Source: Streptomyces deccanensis (GTDB lineage Bacteria > Actinomycetota > Actinomycetes > Streptomycetales > Streptomycetaceae). From it: a stretch of DNA of 64,000 bases. The notes under the pieces are model-generated. The model saw only the letters and a program-made list of their open reading frames with translations. It did no database searches and was not told where the DNA came from. Shown here piece by piece: positions 1 through 8,962 of this stretch (positions are counted from its first letter, which is position 1; every line of letters starts with the position of its first letter). The position numbers were made by a program, and so were the translations under genes. The stretch lies in contig NZ_CP092431.1 of the NCBI RefSeq assembly GCF_022385335.1, positions 3,410,001-3,474,000 of the forward strand, read 5' to 3'.

Positions 1-1
1 G

Positions 2-1243
2 GGCGAGCGCGAGCCGTCCGTGTGGGACGCCTTCTCCGCCGAGCCGGGCCGGATCAAGGACGGCTCGACGGCGGCGGTGGCCTGCGACCACTTCCACCGC
101 TACCCGGAGGACGTGGCCCTCCTGCGCGACCTGGGTGTCGGCGCGTACCGCTTCTCGATCTCCTGGCCCCGGGTGAACACCCCGAACGGGCTGGACTTCT
201 ACGACCGTCTGGTGGACGAGCTGATCGGCGCCGGCGTGCGCCCCGTCCCGACCCTCTTCCACTGGGACCTGCCGTCGTCGCTGGCGGAGAGCGGCGGCTG
301 GCTGAACCGGGACACGGCCGAGCGGTTCGCCGAGTACGCCGCCGTCGTGGCCGCCCGGCTCGGCGACCGCGTCAGCAAGTGGATCACCATCAACGAGCCC
401 GCCGAGCACACTCTGCTGGGCCACGCCCTCGGCACCCACGCGCCCGGCAAGCAGCTGATGTTCGACGCGCTCCCGGCTGCCCACCACCAGCTGTTGGGCC
501 ACGGCCTCGCCGTACGGGCCCTGCGCGCGGCGGGAGTCACGGACGTCGGCATCGCCAACTCGCACGGGCCGACGTGGGCGGCGTCGGAGGAACAGGCGGA
601 CCTGGAGGCGGCGGGCTTCTACGACCTGCTCCTCAACCGCCTCTTCGCGGAGCCGATCCTGCTGGGCGAATACCCGGAGGGGCTCGGCGAGTTGATGCCG
701 GGCACGGACATCGGCTCCGACCTGAAGATCATCTCCGAGCCGATCGACTGGTACGGCGTCAACTACTACGCGCCGACCCGGGTCGGCGCCCCCGAAGGGG
801 AGGACATCGAGTTCGGCGGGGTCTCCATCCCGGCCGAACTCCCCTTCACGGTCAAGCAGATCGAGAACGTCCCGACCACCGACTTCGGCTGGCCGGTGGT
901 CCCCGAGGGCCTCACCGAACTCCTCACCACCTTCCGCGACCGCTACGGCGACCGGCTGCCGCCCGTGGTCATCACCGAGAACGGCTGCTCCTACGAGGGC
1001 CTCGACGACCAGGAGCGCATCGCCTACCTCGACGGCCATGTGCGCGCCCTGCACGCGGCGTCCGAGGCGGGCGTCGACCTCCGCGGCTACTTCGTGTGGT
1101 CCCTGCTCGACAACTTCGAGTGGGCCGAGGGGTACGCGCGCCGGTTCGGCCTGGTCCACGTGGACTACGAGACGCTGGAGCGGACCCCGAAGGCGTCGTA
1201 CGCCTGGTACCGGGACCTGCTGCGGGCGCAGAGCAGAGGATGA
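2..1243 (+). CDS. GH1 family beta-glucosidase (5' end outside window)
   Basis: Hydrolyses beta-linked glucosides in the cytoplasm. The reading frame is open from the first base; the residues before the first in-frame GTG (GEREPSVWDAF) are already typical family-1 sequence, so the true start lies upstream and roughly 30-40 N-terminal residues are missing. The acid/base glutamate is in TINEPAEH (codon at 395-397) and the nucleophile glutamate in VITENG (codon at 977-979). The C-terminal WSLLDNFEWAEGY motif, which lines the sugar pocket of GH1 enzymes, is intact. The stop overlaps the start of the following sugar-type MFS gene (ATGA), so uptake and hydrolysis are probably one operon. The substrate cannot be told from sequence. 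Confidence 0.93.
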   Translation, partial: GEREPSVWDAFSAEPGRIKDGSTAAVACDHFHRYPEDVALLRDLGVGAYRFSISWPRVNTPNGLDFYDRLVDELIGAGVRPVPTLFHWDLPSSLAESGGWLNRDTAERFAEYAAVVAARLGDRVSKWITINEPAEHTLLGHALGTHAPGKQLMFDALPAAHHQLLGHGLAVRALRAAGVTDVGIANSHGPTWAASEEQADLEAAGFYDLLLNRLFAEPILLGEYPEGLGELMPGTDIGSDLKIISEPIDWYGVNYYAPTRVGAPEGEDIEFGGVSIPAELPFTVKQIENVPTTDFGWPVVPEGLTELLTTFRDRYGDRLPPVVITENGCSYEGLDDQERIAYLDGHVRALHAASEAGVDLRGYFVWSLLDNFEWAEGYARRFGLVHVDYETLERTPKASYAWYRDLLRAQSRG

Positions 1244-2493
1244 CGACGACCCGGACGGCGGACGCCCTCGCCGAGCCCTCGGAACGGGTGGGCGGGGGCT
1301 GGACCTCCGCCCTGGCGCTGGCCAACGGGGCGATCTGGGTGGGCTGGTACGGCCCGCTGCAGATCCTGCTGGCCTCGCAGGCGGAGGACTTCGCGCCCGG
1401 CGCGGGCATGTCGAAGGAGTCGGTGCTGGCGTGGGTGACCGGCGCCGGAGCGGTCGTCTCGCTGCTGGCCACGCCGCTGTTCGGGGCGCTGTCGGACCGG
1501 ACGACGTCCCGCTGGGGCCGCCGTACGCCGTGGATCGTGGTGGGGTCGGCGGGCGGGGCGGTGTCGCTGCTGCTGCTCGGGGGCGCGGGCGGGCTGTGGA
1601 CCATGGTGGCCGGCTGGTGTCTGGTGCAGCTCACCCTGAACGCGTCCTGGGCGGCGGTCACGGCGGCGGTCCCGGACCAGGTGCCCCGGCTCCAACGAGG
1701 CTCGGTGGGCGGCTGGTTGGGCGCGGCGCAGATCCTGGGCGTGGTCGGCGGCACCGGGCTGGCGACGCTCGGCGGGGGTGTCGGCGCGGGGTACGCGGCG
1801 TGCGCGGTGTTCACGCTGGTGGGCGTGTTGCCGTACGTGCTGGGCCACCGGGATCCCCGGCTGCCGGCGGCGGCCCGCCCGGTGTGGTCGTGGCGGGGGT
1901 TCCTGGCGGGCTTCTGGCTGAGCCCGCGGCGCCATCCGGACTTCGCGTGGGCCTGGCTGACGCGCTTCCTGATCAATCTCGCCAACAGCATCGGGCTGCT
2001 CTACCTGCTGTTCTACCTGCGGGACCGGGTCGGGTACCCCGACCCGGAGGAGGGCGTGCTGATCCTCACCGTGGTGAACGCCTCGACGCTGCTGGCGACG
2101 GTGGTGGTCTCCGGGGTGTGGTCGGACCGGGTGGGGCGGCGCAAGCCGTTCGTGTACTGGTCGGGGCTGCTGATGGCGGCCGCGACCGGCCTCATCGCGC
2201 TCTGGCCGACCTGGCCCGGCACGATCGTCGCCGCCGCCCTGCTCGGCCTGGGCTTCGGCGTGTTCACCTCGGTCGACTTCGCCCTGATGACCGATGTCCT
2301 CCCGGCGGCCCTCGACCGGGGCAAGGACCTCGGCGTCATCAACGTGGCCAACGCCCTGCCCCAGGTCGCCGCTCCTGTCCTGGCGGCCCCGATCGTGACG
2401 CACGCCGGCGGCTACCGGGCGCTGTACCTGGTGGCGGCGGTGATCGGGCTGGCGGGGGCGGTGCTGGTGGGGCGGATACGGGGCGTGGAGTAG
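1240..2493 (+). CDS. MFS transporter, probable sugar/glycoside uptake
   Basis: 417-aa integral membrane protein with about twelve hydrophobic segments in two halves. The loop after the second helix contains GALSDRTTSRWGRRTPW, a form of the MFS motif A also seen in the glycoside-pentoside-hexuronide branch, and the equivalent loop of the second half reads SGVWSDRVGRRKP. The ATG overlaps the stop of the GH1 beta-glucosidase by ATGA, a strong sign of translational coupling, so the likely cargo is the beta-glucoside cleaved by that enzyme. No signal peptide is expected. The assignment to MFS is firm and the substrate is inferred from the neighbour. Confidence 0.88.
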   Translation: MTTTRTADALAEPSERVGGGWTSALALANGAIWVGWYGPLQILLASQAEDFAPGAGMSKESVLAWVTGAGAVVSLLATPLFGALSDRTTSRWGRRTPWIVVGSAGGAVSLLLLGGAGGLWTMVAGWCLVQLTLNASWAAVTAAVPDQVPRLQRGSVGGWLGAAQILGVVGGTGLATLGGGVGAGYAACAVFTLVGVLPYVLGHRDPRLPAAARPVWSWRGFLAGFWLSPRRHPDFAWAWLTRFLINLANSIGLLYLLFYLRDRVGYPDPEEGVLILTVVNASTLLATVVVSGVWSDRVGRRKPFVYWSGLLMAAATGLIALWPTWPGTIVAAALLGLGFGVFTSVDFALMTDVLPAALDRGKDLGVINVANALPQVAAPVLAAPIVTHAGGYRALYLVAAVIGLAGAVLVGRIRGVE

Positions 2494-2525
2494 CTCGAGT
2501 GCCGCCCGCGGCGCGGGCCTGGAGC

Positions 2526-2587
2526 GGTACGCGCGCCGCTCGCGGCGTGGACGGGGAGTGGTACACGCGCCGCTCGCGGCGTGGACG
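2526..2587. repeat. Two-copy 34-bp tandem repeat
   Basis: Two near-identical copies (starting GGTACGCGCGCC at 2526 and GGTACACGCGCC at 2560) lie in the 225-bp gap between the MFS gene and the deiminase gene. Each copy contains the self-complementary core CGCCGCTCGCGGCG. The copies differ at one base in the first 28. The pair could act as a weak terminator after the MFS gene. No poly-T tract follows, and nothing else is recognised in this gap. Confidence 0.6.
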
Positions 2588-2718
2588 ACGCGCCCGGCCG
2601 GCGCCGTTCACACCCGGCGTGCGGCAGATCACGTCTTTCACAGCGGGCGCACAGACAACGGTTTCGCGCTTTCCTCCGTCTTCAGTGCTGACCACGCTCG
2701 CCGCCGAAGGGACGCTCT

Positions 2719-4716
2719 GTGCCTACGCGTTCAACCAGACCCACCCGAACCCGCCCCGCACGGCAGGCGATAGCCGTGCTGGCGGTGTCCGGCACGCTCC
2801 TCGCGACGCCGTCGCTGGCGCTGCCCTCGGCGTTCGCCGCCGGGGCGCCCCCGACCGATCTGCGCGTGGACACGAACCGCGACGGCAAGGTCGACGTCAC
2901 CGGTACCACCGACACCTCCGGCGAGAACGGCTGGACCGTCGCCCGCGGCGCCCTGATGCTGCCCAACATCGACGACGACACCCGTCGTTGCCCGGCCACC
3001 GGCCCCAAGGGCAAGCCGCTCTCGGACGCCAAGCTGGCCGCCTGCAACGACGCCTCCGACACCAAGGTGAACGGCACCGCCGACGCCGCCGACCTGGCCC
3101 GCGTCCGCTCCGTGCCGATGGCGAGCGTCCCCGCCGGGGCGCAGGGCACCGTGAAGGTCACGGCGGGCGCCGCGCAGAGCCGCGTGTTCGTCAAGCGGGG
3201 CACGAAGTGGGAGCCCGTCACCGGCAAGACGCGCCTGTCACGGGCCGAGTTGAAGGCGGGCGTCGAGTTCGGCGTGGAGGCCCGCGACGTCATCCGGGAC
3301 ACCGCGAAGTGGGACGGGACGGCCCGGGTCCGGCTGACCGTGAAGTCCTCCAAGGGCACGACCGCCGACTCCGTCACCCTGCGCGTGGCCCCGCTCCTGA
3401 CCCACCACCACCTGCAGAACGCCCAGCAGTTGCTGGTCACCAAGATCTCCGGCGGCAACTACGGCAAGCTCAACGCCGCCTTCCGCAAGGGCCTGGACAA
3501 GGCCGCCAAGGACGCCGGTATCACCCAGCCGACGGTGAACTTCACCAAGTACGGGGACATCTGGGCGCAGGACTTCGTCGAGCCCGCGTACGTCAGCATG
3601 ACCGGCGCGAACGGCAAGCGGCAGGCCATGCGGGTGATGCTGCGCTCCGCCCAGCTGGACCGGGAGTCCGGCCGGGAGCTGTTCGAGAAGATGCGCGGCC
3701 CGAACATCGGTGCCGTGCAGGTGACGGGCGCGAAGGACTCGGAGGAGTGGACGCTCAACTCCATGGGCAACCTGGAGACCATTCCGCCGTACGCCCACGG
3801 TGACCGCTCCTTCCCGGCGGGCCGGATCATCATGGGGCAGCGCCCGGACGTCGGCTCCAAGCCGGCGAAGGTGATGCGGACGTTCCTGAAGTCGCAGGGC
3901 ATGCAGGACCCGCTGTTCCTCGACACGTCCTGGCTGCACGTGGGCCACGTCGACGAGTTCGTGCAGTTCCTGCCCGCCGACACCCCGCGCGGCTGGAAGA
4001 TCGCGATCGCGGACCCCGAGGCGGGGCTCAAGCTGCTGCGCGACGCGAAGGCGGCGGGCCACGGCTCGACGAAGATGTTCTCCCTGAAGCTCGGCCCCAC
4101 GGAGACCATCGACAAGGCCCTCGCCTCCAAGACCCTGGTCTCCGACAACAACCTCGCCACCCGCAAGATCGAGGCGAACCTCGCGGTGCTCAAGCGCGAG
4201 ACGGGCGTCACGGACGCCGAGGTCGTCCGGGTCCCGGCCCTCTACACCCAGGGCACGGAGCAGGTCGGCGAGACCCAGGCGGACGGCGACGACAAGACGC
4301 GTCTCCCCCGTCTGACCCGTCTCGGCGCCGGCGCCGAACTCCCGGACGTGACACGGGACTACGGCCAGCAGCGCCGCCTCGACGACACGACGGCGGACCA
4401 GGGCTCGAAGGGCCGGGAGGGCTTCGGTGCCGCCTCCCCCGCGGCGCCCGCGCCGCCGGTGATGACCAGCGCGTACGTCCCGGGCGCGGTCAACGGCATC
4501 GTGCTCAGCCGCACGCACTACCTGGCTCCGCGCCAGTGGGGCCCGGTCATCGGCGGCAAGGACATCTTCGGCGAGGCGGTCACGGCCGCGTACACGAGCG
4601 CCGGCATGAAGGTGTCGTACCTGGACGACTGGGAGACGTACCACCTCGGCATGGGCGAGATCCACTGCGGCACGAACACCCTGCGGAACACCTCCGCTGC
4701 CTGGTGGACGCGCTGA
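2719..4716 (+). CDS. Secreted protein-arginine deiminase family protein
   Basis: 665 aa. The GTG start has an AAGGG ribosome-binding site about 8 bases upstream. An arginine-rich N-terminus, a hydrophobic stretch and an AFA-AG cleavage site at about residue 41 indicate export. Residues ~40-140 contain a calcium-loop-like segment (DTNRDGKVDV). The C-terminal half matches the protein-arginine deiminase catalytic domain: an acidic residue in WAQDF, the His-x-Asp pair in GHVDEF and the catalytic cysteine in GEIHCGTNT near the C-terminus. The family converts peptidyl-arginine to citrulline. All active-site positions known from the animal enzymes appear present, so the protein is probably active. 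A hairpin terminator follows immediately. Confidence 0.85.
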   Translation: MPTRSTRPTRTRPARQAIAVLAVSGTLLATPSLALPSAFAAGAPPTDLRVDTNRDGKVDVTGTTDTSGENGWTVARGALMLPNIDDDTRRCPATGPKGKPLSDAKLAACNDASDTKVNGTADAADLARVRSVPMASVPAGAQGTVKVTAGAAQSRVFVKRGTKWEPVTGKTRLSRAELKAGVEFGVEARDVIRDTAKWDGTARVRLTVKSSKGTTADSVTLRVAPLLTHHHLQNAQQLLVTKISGGNYGKLNAAFRKGLDKAAKDAGITQPTVNFTKYGDIWAQDFVEPAYVSMTGANGKRQAMRVMLRSAQLDRESGRELFEKMRGPNIGAVQVTGAKDSEEWTLNSMGNLETIPPYAHGDRSFPAGRIIMGQRPDVGSKPAKVMRTFLKSQGMQDPLFLDTSWLHVGHVDEFVQFLPADTPRGWKIAIADPEAGLKLLRDAKAAGHGSTKMFSLKLGPTETIDKALASKTLVSDNNLATRKIEANLAVLKRETGVTDAEVVRVPALYTQGTEQVGETQADGDDKTRLPRLTRLGAGAELPDVTRDYGQQRRLDDTTADQGSKGREGFGAASPAAPAPPVMTSAYVPGAVNGIVLSRTHYLAPRQWGPVIGGKDIFGEAVTAAYTSAGMKVSYLDDWETYHLGMGEIHCGTNTLRNTSAAWWTR

Positions 4717-4751
4717 CACCGGCCACCGCCGGATCCCGCACGACCTGACGG

Positions 4752-4781
4752 CCGCCGCCCCGGAACACCGGGGCGGCGGCT
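4752..4781. terminator. Bidirectional hairpin terminator
   Basis: A perfect 13-bp stem (GCCGCCGCCCCGG paired with CCGGGGCGGCGGC, loop AACA) followed on the plus strand by TTTCTC. It separates the deiminase gene from the convergent VOC gene, whose stop is 4 bases away. Confidence 0.85.
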
Positions 4782-4784
4782 TTC

Positions 4785-5531
4785 TCATGCCCGCTCCCGG
4801 CCCCGCAGGTCCTCCAGCCGTACGAGGCTGTCCCGGACCTCCTCCCGCTCCTCGTCGGTGAGCGGCACCGCCCCGGCGCGCCGGATCGCGTCCGCCGCCG
4901 TCTCCTCGTCGCCCGTGCGGGCGGCGACATCGGCGCGCAGCACGAGCAGCCGCACCAGCTGCGACGCCGTGGGGGCCGGTCCGTCCGATCCATCCGGTCC
5001 GTCCGGTCCGTCCGTCTCCGGCCCGAGCACCCGGTCGATGACCTTCGCCGCGGCCGCCGGGTCGTCCCGGGAGTCGGCCAGCAGGGAGGCGTGGTGCAGG
5101 GCCCGCGCGTAGGTCTCCCGTGGGGCGGGCCGGTGGTGCTGGTCCTCGCTCGTCGGCTGCCCCACCCGGACGCAGTTGCCGCCCGGATCGGTCATCAGGA
5201 ACTGCCGCATGCCGTACGACATGTCCTTCAGCGGCCCGATGCGGGGCAGCCCCCGCGTCGGCACGCGCCCGTACGCCCGTTTGAGGCCCGCCCGGAACGC
5301 GGCGTACAGGCCGTCGACGTCGTCGGTGACCACGTAACAGGTACTGACCGAGGCGGTCGGCTCGTACGTCTTCAGCCCGAAGAACTGCAGCTCGACGCCG
5401 CCGCGTTCCACCACGGCGTACGGGTTGGGGCTGCGCTGCTCGAAGGTGACCTCGAAGCCGAGGGCCGTGTAGAAGTCGAGGAGCGGCTCGAGGCTCTGAC
5501 AGGGAAGGATCGGAATCGTCTTCTCGCCCAT
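4785..5531 (-). CDS. VOC (glyoxalase/bleomycin-resistance fold) protein with helical C-terminal extension
   Basis: 248 aa, about twice the size of a single VOC domain. Residues 1-125 form the VOC domain (DFYTALGFEVTF at the start, MTDPGGNCVRVGQP at the end), as in bleomycin-binding and glyoxalase-like proteins. Residues ~135-248 are predicted helical, with a short DGPDGPDGSDGP microrepeat encoded by a tandem GGTCCGTCC-type repeat, and look like a tetratricopeptide-type tail. The ATG is used. The gene is read towards the deiminase gene and is separated from era by the era terminator. The ligand is unknown; the fusion of VOC with a helical tail is the noteworthy point. Confidence 0.75.
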   Translation of the reverse strand: MGEKTIPILPCQSLEPLLDFYTALGFEVTFEQRSPNPYAVVERGGVELQFFGLKTYEPTASVSTCYVVTDDVDGLYAAFRAGLKRAYGRVPTRGLPRIGPLKDMSYGMRQFLMTDPGGNCVRVGQPTSEDQHHRPAPRETYARALHHASLLADSRDDPAAAAKVIDRVLGPETDGPDGPDGSDGPAPTASQLVRLLVLRADVAARTGDEETAADAIRRAGAVPLTDEEREEVRDSLVRLEDLRGRERA

Positions 5532-5573
5532 ACCCCTAAGCTAGTCAAACTTGACCAGAGAGGCGACCGTTTA

Positions 5574-5601
5574 AAGGGCGACCGTGTGCACGGTCGCCCT
5601 T
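5574..5601 (-). terminator. era terminator
   Basis: A 12-bp perfect stem (AAGGGCGACCGT paired with ACGGTCGCCCTT, loop of 4) located 22 bases after the era stop. The reverse-strand transcript continues CCCTTTAAA, a classical intrinsic terminator shape. Confidence 0.85.
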
Positions 5602-5623
5602 CGCACGGCGTCTCGCCGCCCCC

Positions 5624-6577
5624 TCAGAACCCCAGCTTCCGCAGCTGGCGCGGATCCCGCTGCCAGTCCTTCGCCACCTTCACATGGAGGTCGAGGAAGA
5701 CCGGCGTACCGAGCAGCGCCTCGATCTGCTTGCGCGACTTGATGCCGACCTCCTTCAGGCGCTTGCCCTTGGGGCCGATGATGATGCCCTTCTGGCTGGG
5801 GCGCTCGATGTAGACGAAGGCGTGGATGTCGAGGAGCGGCTTGTCGGCGGGGCGGTCCTCGCGGGGGAGCATCTCCTCGACGACGACGGCGATGGAGTGC
5901 GGCAGCTCGTCGCGGACACCCTCCAGGGCCGCCTCGCGGATCAGCTCGGCGATCATGACCTGCTCGGGCTCGTCGGTGAGGTCGCCCTCGGGGTAGAGGG
6001 CCGGGCCCTCCGGGAGGAGGGGGACGAGCAGGTCGGCCAGAAGGTCCACCTGCTTGTCGGCGACCGCCGAGACGGGCACGATCTCGGCCCACTCGAAGCC
6101 CAGCTCCTTGCCCAGCTGGTCGATGGCGATGAGCTGCTCGGCGAGGGCCTTGCTGTCCACCAGGTCGGTCTTGGTGACGATCGCGATCTTCGGCGTCTTC
6201 TTGATGGACGCCAGTTCCTTGGCGATGAACCGGTCACCCGGGCCGAGCTTCTCGTTCGCGGGCAGACAGAAGCCGATGACGTCGACCTCGGCCCACGTCG
6301 TGCGGACCACGTCGTTGAGCCGCTCGCCCAGCAGGGTGCGCGGCTTGTGCAGCCCCGGGGTGTCGACCAGGATCAGCTGCGCGTCGGGCCGGTGCACGAT
6401 GCCCCGGACGGTGTGCCGCGTGGTCTGCGGCTGATTCGCCGTGATCGCCACCTTCTGGCCGACCAGAGCGTTCGTGAGGGTGGACTTGCCCGCGTTGGGG
6501 CGGCCCACGAAGCAGGCGAAGCCGGCGCGGTGGGCGGCCTCGGCCGGCTGCTCGGATGACTGGGTACGGACGCTCAT
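5624..6577 (-). CDS. era: GTPase Era
   Basis: 317 aa. Ribosome-associated GTPase needed for 16S rRNA processing and 30S maturation. The G1 loop GRPNAGKST is at residues 25-33, the G3 motif VDTPGLHKP at about 72-80 and G4 TKTD near 137. The C-terminal KH RNA-binding domain has the GPKGKRLKEVG loop at about 274. The start chosen (MSVRTQ) gives the length usual for Streptomyces and has GGGAG 11 bases upstream; an ATG three codons earlier would sit almost on that site. The frame stays open further upstream, but that part is not conserved Era sequence. Confidence 0.97.
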   Translation of the reverse strand: MSVRTQSSEQPAEAAHRAGFACFVGRPNAGKSTLTNALVGQKVAITANQPQTTRHTVRGIVHRPDAQLILVDTPGLHKPRTLLGERLNDVVRTTWAEVDVIGFCLPANEKLGPGDRFIAKELASIKKTPKIAIVTKTDLVDSKALAEQLIAIDQLGKELGFEWAEIVPVSAVADKQVDLLADLLVPLLPEGPALYPEGDLTDEPEQVMIAELIREAALEGVRDELPHSIAVVVEEMLPREDRPADKPLLDIHAFVYIERPSQKGIIIGPKGKRLKEVGIKSRKQIEALLGTPVFLDLHVKVAKDWQRDPRQLRKLGF

Positions 6578-6740
6578 GGCGCCCATTCTCCCTGATCCCC
6601 GGAGCCCCGCCGCACCCGGCACGGACCGTGAGCTTTCCGAAACCCTCACGCAACGAAACGTCACGGAAACACACCTGTACGCGTCCGGAAACGCACGCCG
6701 ATCACCCTCTGACGAGCCCCCGCACCCGTTGGAGTCCACC

Positions 6741-8072
6741 GTGCCCACCGTGCCCCTGGCCGCGCCTCTCGCCGCACCGGCCGTCGACACCGGCGACACC
6801 GCCTGGCTGCTCGCCGCCACCGCCCTGGTCCTGCTGATGACCCCGGGCCTCGCCCTCTTCTACGGCGGCATGGTCCGCACGAAGAGCGTCCTCAACATGC
6901 TGATGATGAGCTTCGTCTCGATCGCGCTGGTCACCGTCGTGTGGCTGGCCGCCGGATACTCGCTCGCGTTCGGCGACGACGCCTTCGGCGGGCTCATCGG
7001 CGGCCTCGACCACCTCGGGATGAGCGGGATCGGTCCCGCGAGCGTCCACGGCACCGTCCCGACCGTCCTGTTCGCCACCTTCCAGCTGACCTTCGCGATC
7101 ATCACGGCCGCGCTGATCAGCGGTGCGATCGCCGACCGCGCGAAGTTCGGGGCGTGGCTGGTCTTCGTGCCGGTGTGGGCGCTGCTCGTATACGTTCCGG
7201 TCGCCCACTGGGTGTGGGGGCCGGGCGGCTGGATCCTGAGCGACCTCGGTGCCCTGGACTTCGCGGGCGGTCTGCCGGTGGAGGTGACCTCGGGCGCCTC
7301 CGGACTGGCCCTCTGCCTGGTCCTCGGCCCCCGTCTGGGCTTCAAGAAGGACGCGATGCGCCCGCACAACCTGCCGATGGTCATGCTGGGCGCGGGTCTG
7401 CTCTGGTTCGGCTGGTTCGGCTTCAACGCCGGCTCCGCGCTCGGCGCCAACGGCCTGGCCGCCGCCGCGTTCCTCAACACCCTCGCCGCCGGCTGCACCG
7501 GTCTGCTCGGCTGGCTCTTCGTCGAGCAGCGGCGCGACGGCCACCCGACGACGCTGGGCGCGGCCTCCGGCGCGGTCGCGGGCCTGGTCGCCATCACCCC
7601 GTCCTGCGGCTCGGTCTCGCTGCTCGGCGCGCTGGTCATCGGCCTGGCCGCCGGTGTCGTCTGCTCCTACGCCGTCGGCTGGAAGTTCAGGCTGAACTAC
7701 GACGACTCGCTCGACGTGGTCGGCGTCCACCTGGTCGGCGGGGTCATCGGCACGGTCCTGATCGGCGTCTTCGCCACCCGCTCGCTGACCGGCGGCGCCG
7801 AGGGGCTGCTGTACGGCGGCGGTCTCGCCCAGCTCGGCAAGCAAGTGGTGGCAGTGGTCGTCGTCGGGGCGTACGCGTTCCTCGTGACGTACGGCATCGG
7901 GAAACTGATCGACAAGGTGCTGGGCTTCCGCGCGGAGGAGGAGCACGAGCACACGGGTCTGGACCTTACGGTGCACGCCGAGACGGCATACGATCACGGC
8001 GTCCTGGGCCACGGCGCCCCGGTCGGCGCGTCCGTTCCGTCCACGTCCCCCACGCAGAAGGCCAAGGCTTAA
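6741..8072 (+). CDS. amtB: Ammonium transporter (Amt/MEP/Rh family)
   Basis: 443 aa with about eleven membrane helices. The GTG start has GGAG six bases upstream. Signature regions are clear: FQLTFAIITAALISG (outer Phe gate), MRPHNLPMVMLG and WFGWFGFNAGSALGANG. The second pore histidine is present in VGVHLVGGVIG. The first is not: where E. coli AmtB has DFAGGTVVHIN, this protein has DFAGGLPVEVT, so Glu replaces the first twin-His. A His-to-Glu change at this place is known from fungal Mep1/Mep3. The PII gene follows after 3 bases, so the product probably binds PII at its cytoplasmic face. No glnD follows; a terminator does. Confidence 0.93.
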   Translation: MPTVPLAAPLAAPAVDTGDTAWLLAATALVLLMTPGLALFYGGMVRTKSVLNMLMMSFVSIALVTVVWLAAGYSLAFGDDAFGGLIGGLDHLGMSGIGPASVHGTVPTVLFATFQLTFAIITAALISGAIADRAKFGAWLVFVPVWALLVYVPVAHWVWGPGGWILSDLGALDFAGGLPVEVTSGASGLALCLVLGPRLGFKKDAMRPHNLPMVMLGAGLLWFGWFGFNAGSALGANGLAAAAFLNTLAAGCTGLLGWLFVEQRRDGHPTTLGAASGAVAGLVAITPSCGSVSLLGALVIGLAAGVVCSYAVGWKFRLNYDDSLDVVGVHLVGGVIGTVLIGVFATRSLTGGAEGLLYGGGLAQLGKQVVAVVVVGAYAFLVTYGIGKLIDKVLGFRAEEEHEHTGLDLTVHAETAYDHGVLGHGAPVGASVPSTSPTQKAKA

Positions 8073-8414
<342 letters not shown>

Positions 8415-8432
8415 GACGGGGGAACCGAACAG

Positions 8433-8468
8433 GAGGGGTGGTGCGGCCGGCGGGCGGCACCACCCCTC
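8433..8468. terminator. Hairpin terminator after amtB-glnK
   Basis: A perfect 12-bp stem (GAGGGGTGGTGC paired with GCACCACCCCTC) with a 12-base GC loop. It sits between the PII stop and the stop of the convergent secreted-protein gene, so it can serve both strands. Confidence 0.85.
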
Positions 8469-8485
8469 ACTCATGGGCGCTCGGC

Positions 8486-8962
8486 TCAGTCGAAGACGAA
8501 CGGACCCGGCGACTGCGGTCCGCTCGCCGTGCAGGTCACGGTGATGCCGAAGACCACCATCTGCAGGGAGCCGCCGTACGCCTCCAGGCTGTCGCCGGGG
8601 GCGACGGTGCCGGTGAGCGGGCCCACCACCATGCCGTCACCGGCGGCCAGGGCCGGGTTCTCGGTGCCGGTGAAGGCCGTCGTGCCGCCGCCCGCCTTGA
8701 CGAAGGTGAGCGTGGACTGGATGGAGTCCTCGGCGAGGGCGATCGGTGCGGTGATCTCCTCGGAGGTGAGGGTGACCGTGGCGGTCGTACCGCTCTGCGT
8801 GGCCGTGAGCGTGGCCGCGCCGGCGCCGCCGATGGTGCAGCTGGCGTTGATGGTCGCGGTCTCGGGGGTGACCGCGAGGGCGGTCGGCGCGAACGCGAGT
8901 CCGGTGACGGCCAGCGTCCCTGCGGCGAGCGCCGAGCCGACTCCGAGTCGTATGCGTCTCAT
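8486..8962 (-). CDS. Small secreted protein of unknown function
   Basis: 158 aa. The start MRRIRLG is chosen because a GGGAAGGGA ribosome-binding site precedes it by about 10 bases. A typical signal peptide (charged RRIR, hydrophobic core, cleavage around ALA-VTP at residue ~30) is followed by a Thr/Ala/Gly-rich beta-type domain with two cysteines (NASCTIGG and TVTCTASG) that could form a disulphide across the domain. Composition and length resemble extracellular immunoglobulin-like wall or matrix proteins of Streptomyces, but no named family is recognised. It is monocistronic and convergent with amtB-glnK. Confidence 0.7.
   Translation of the reverse strand: MRRIRLGVGSALAAGTLAVTGLAFAPTALAVTPETATINASCTIGGAGAATLTATQSGTTATVTLTSEEITAPIALAEDSIQSTLTFVKAGGGTTAFTGTENPALAAGDGMVVGPLTGTVAPGDSLEAYGGSLQMVVFGITVTCTASGPQSPGPFVFD

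Noticed and set aside
1038..3803. Long forward frames across GH1, MFS and deiminase genes (e.g. 921 aa)
   Set aside because: Alternative readings of genes with clear catalytic motifs in the other frame; composition is Arg/Pro-rich shadow type.
6578..6820. N-terminal extension of Era by up to 81 residues
   Set aside because: Family length and the GGGAG site support the start at 6577; the extension lies in the divergent promoter region of amtB and has no conserved sequence.
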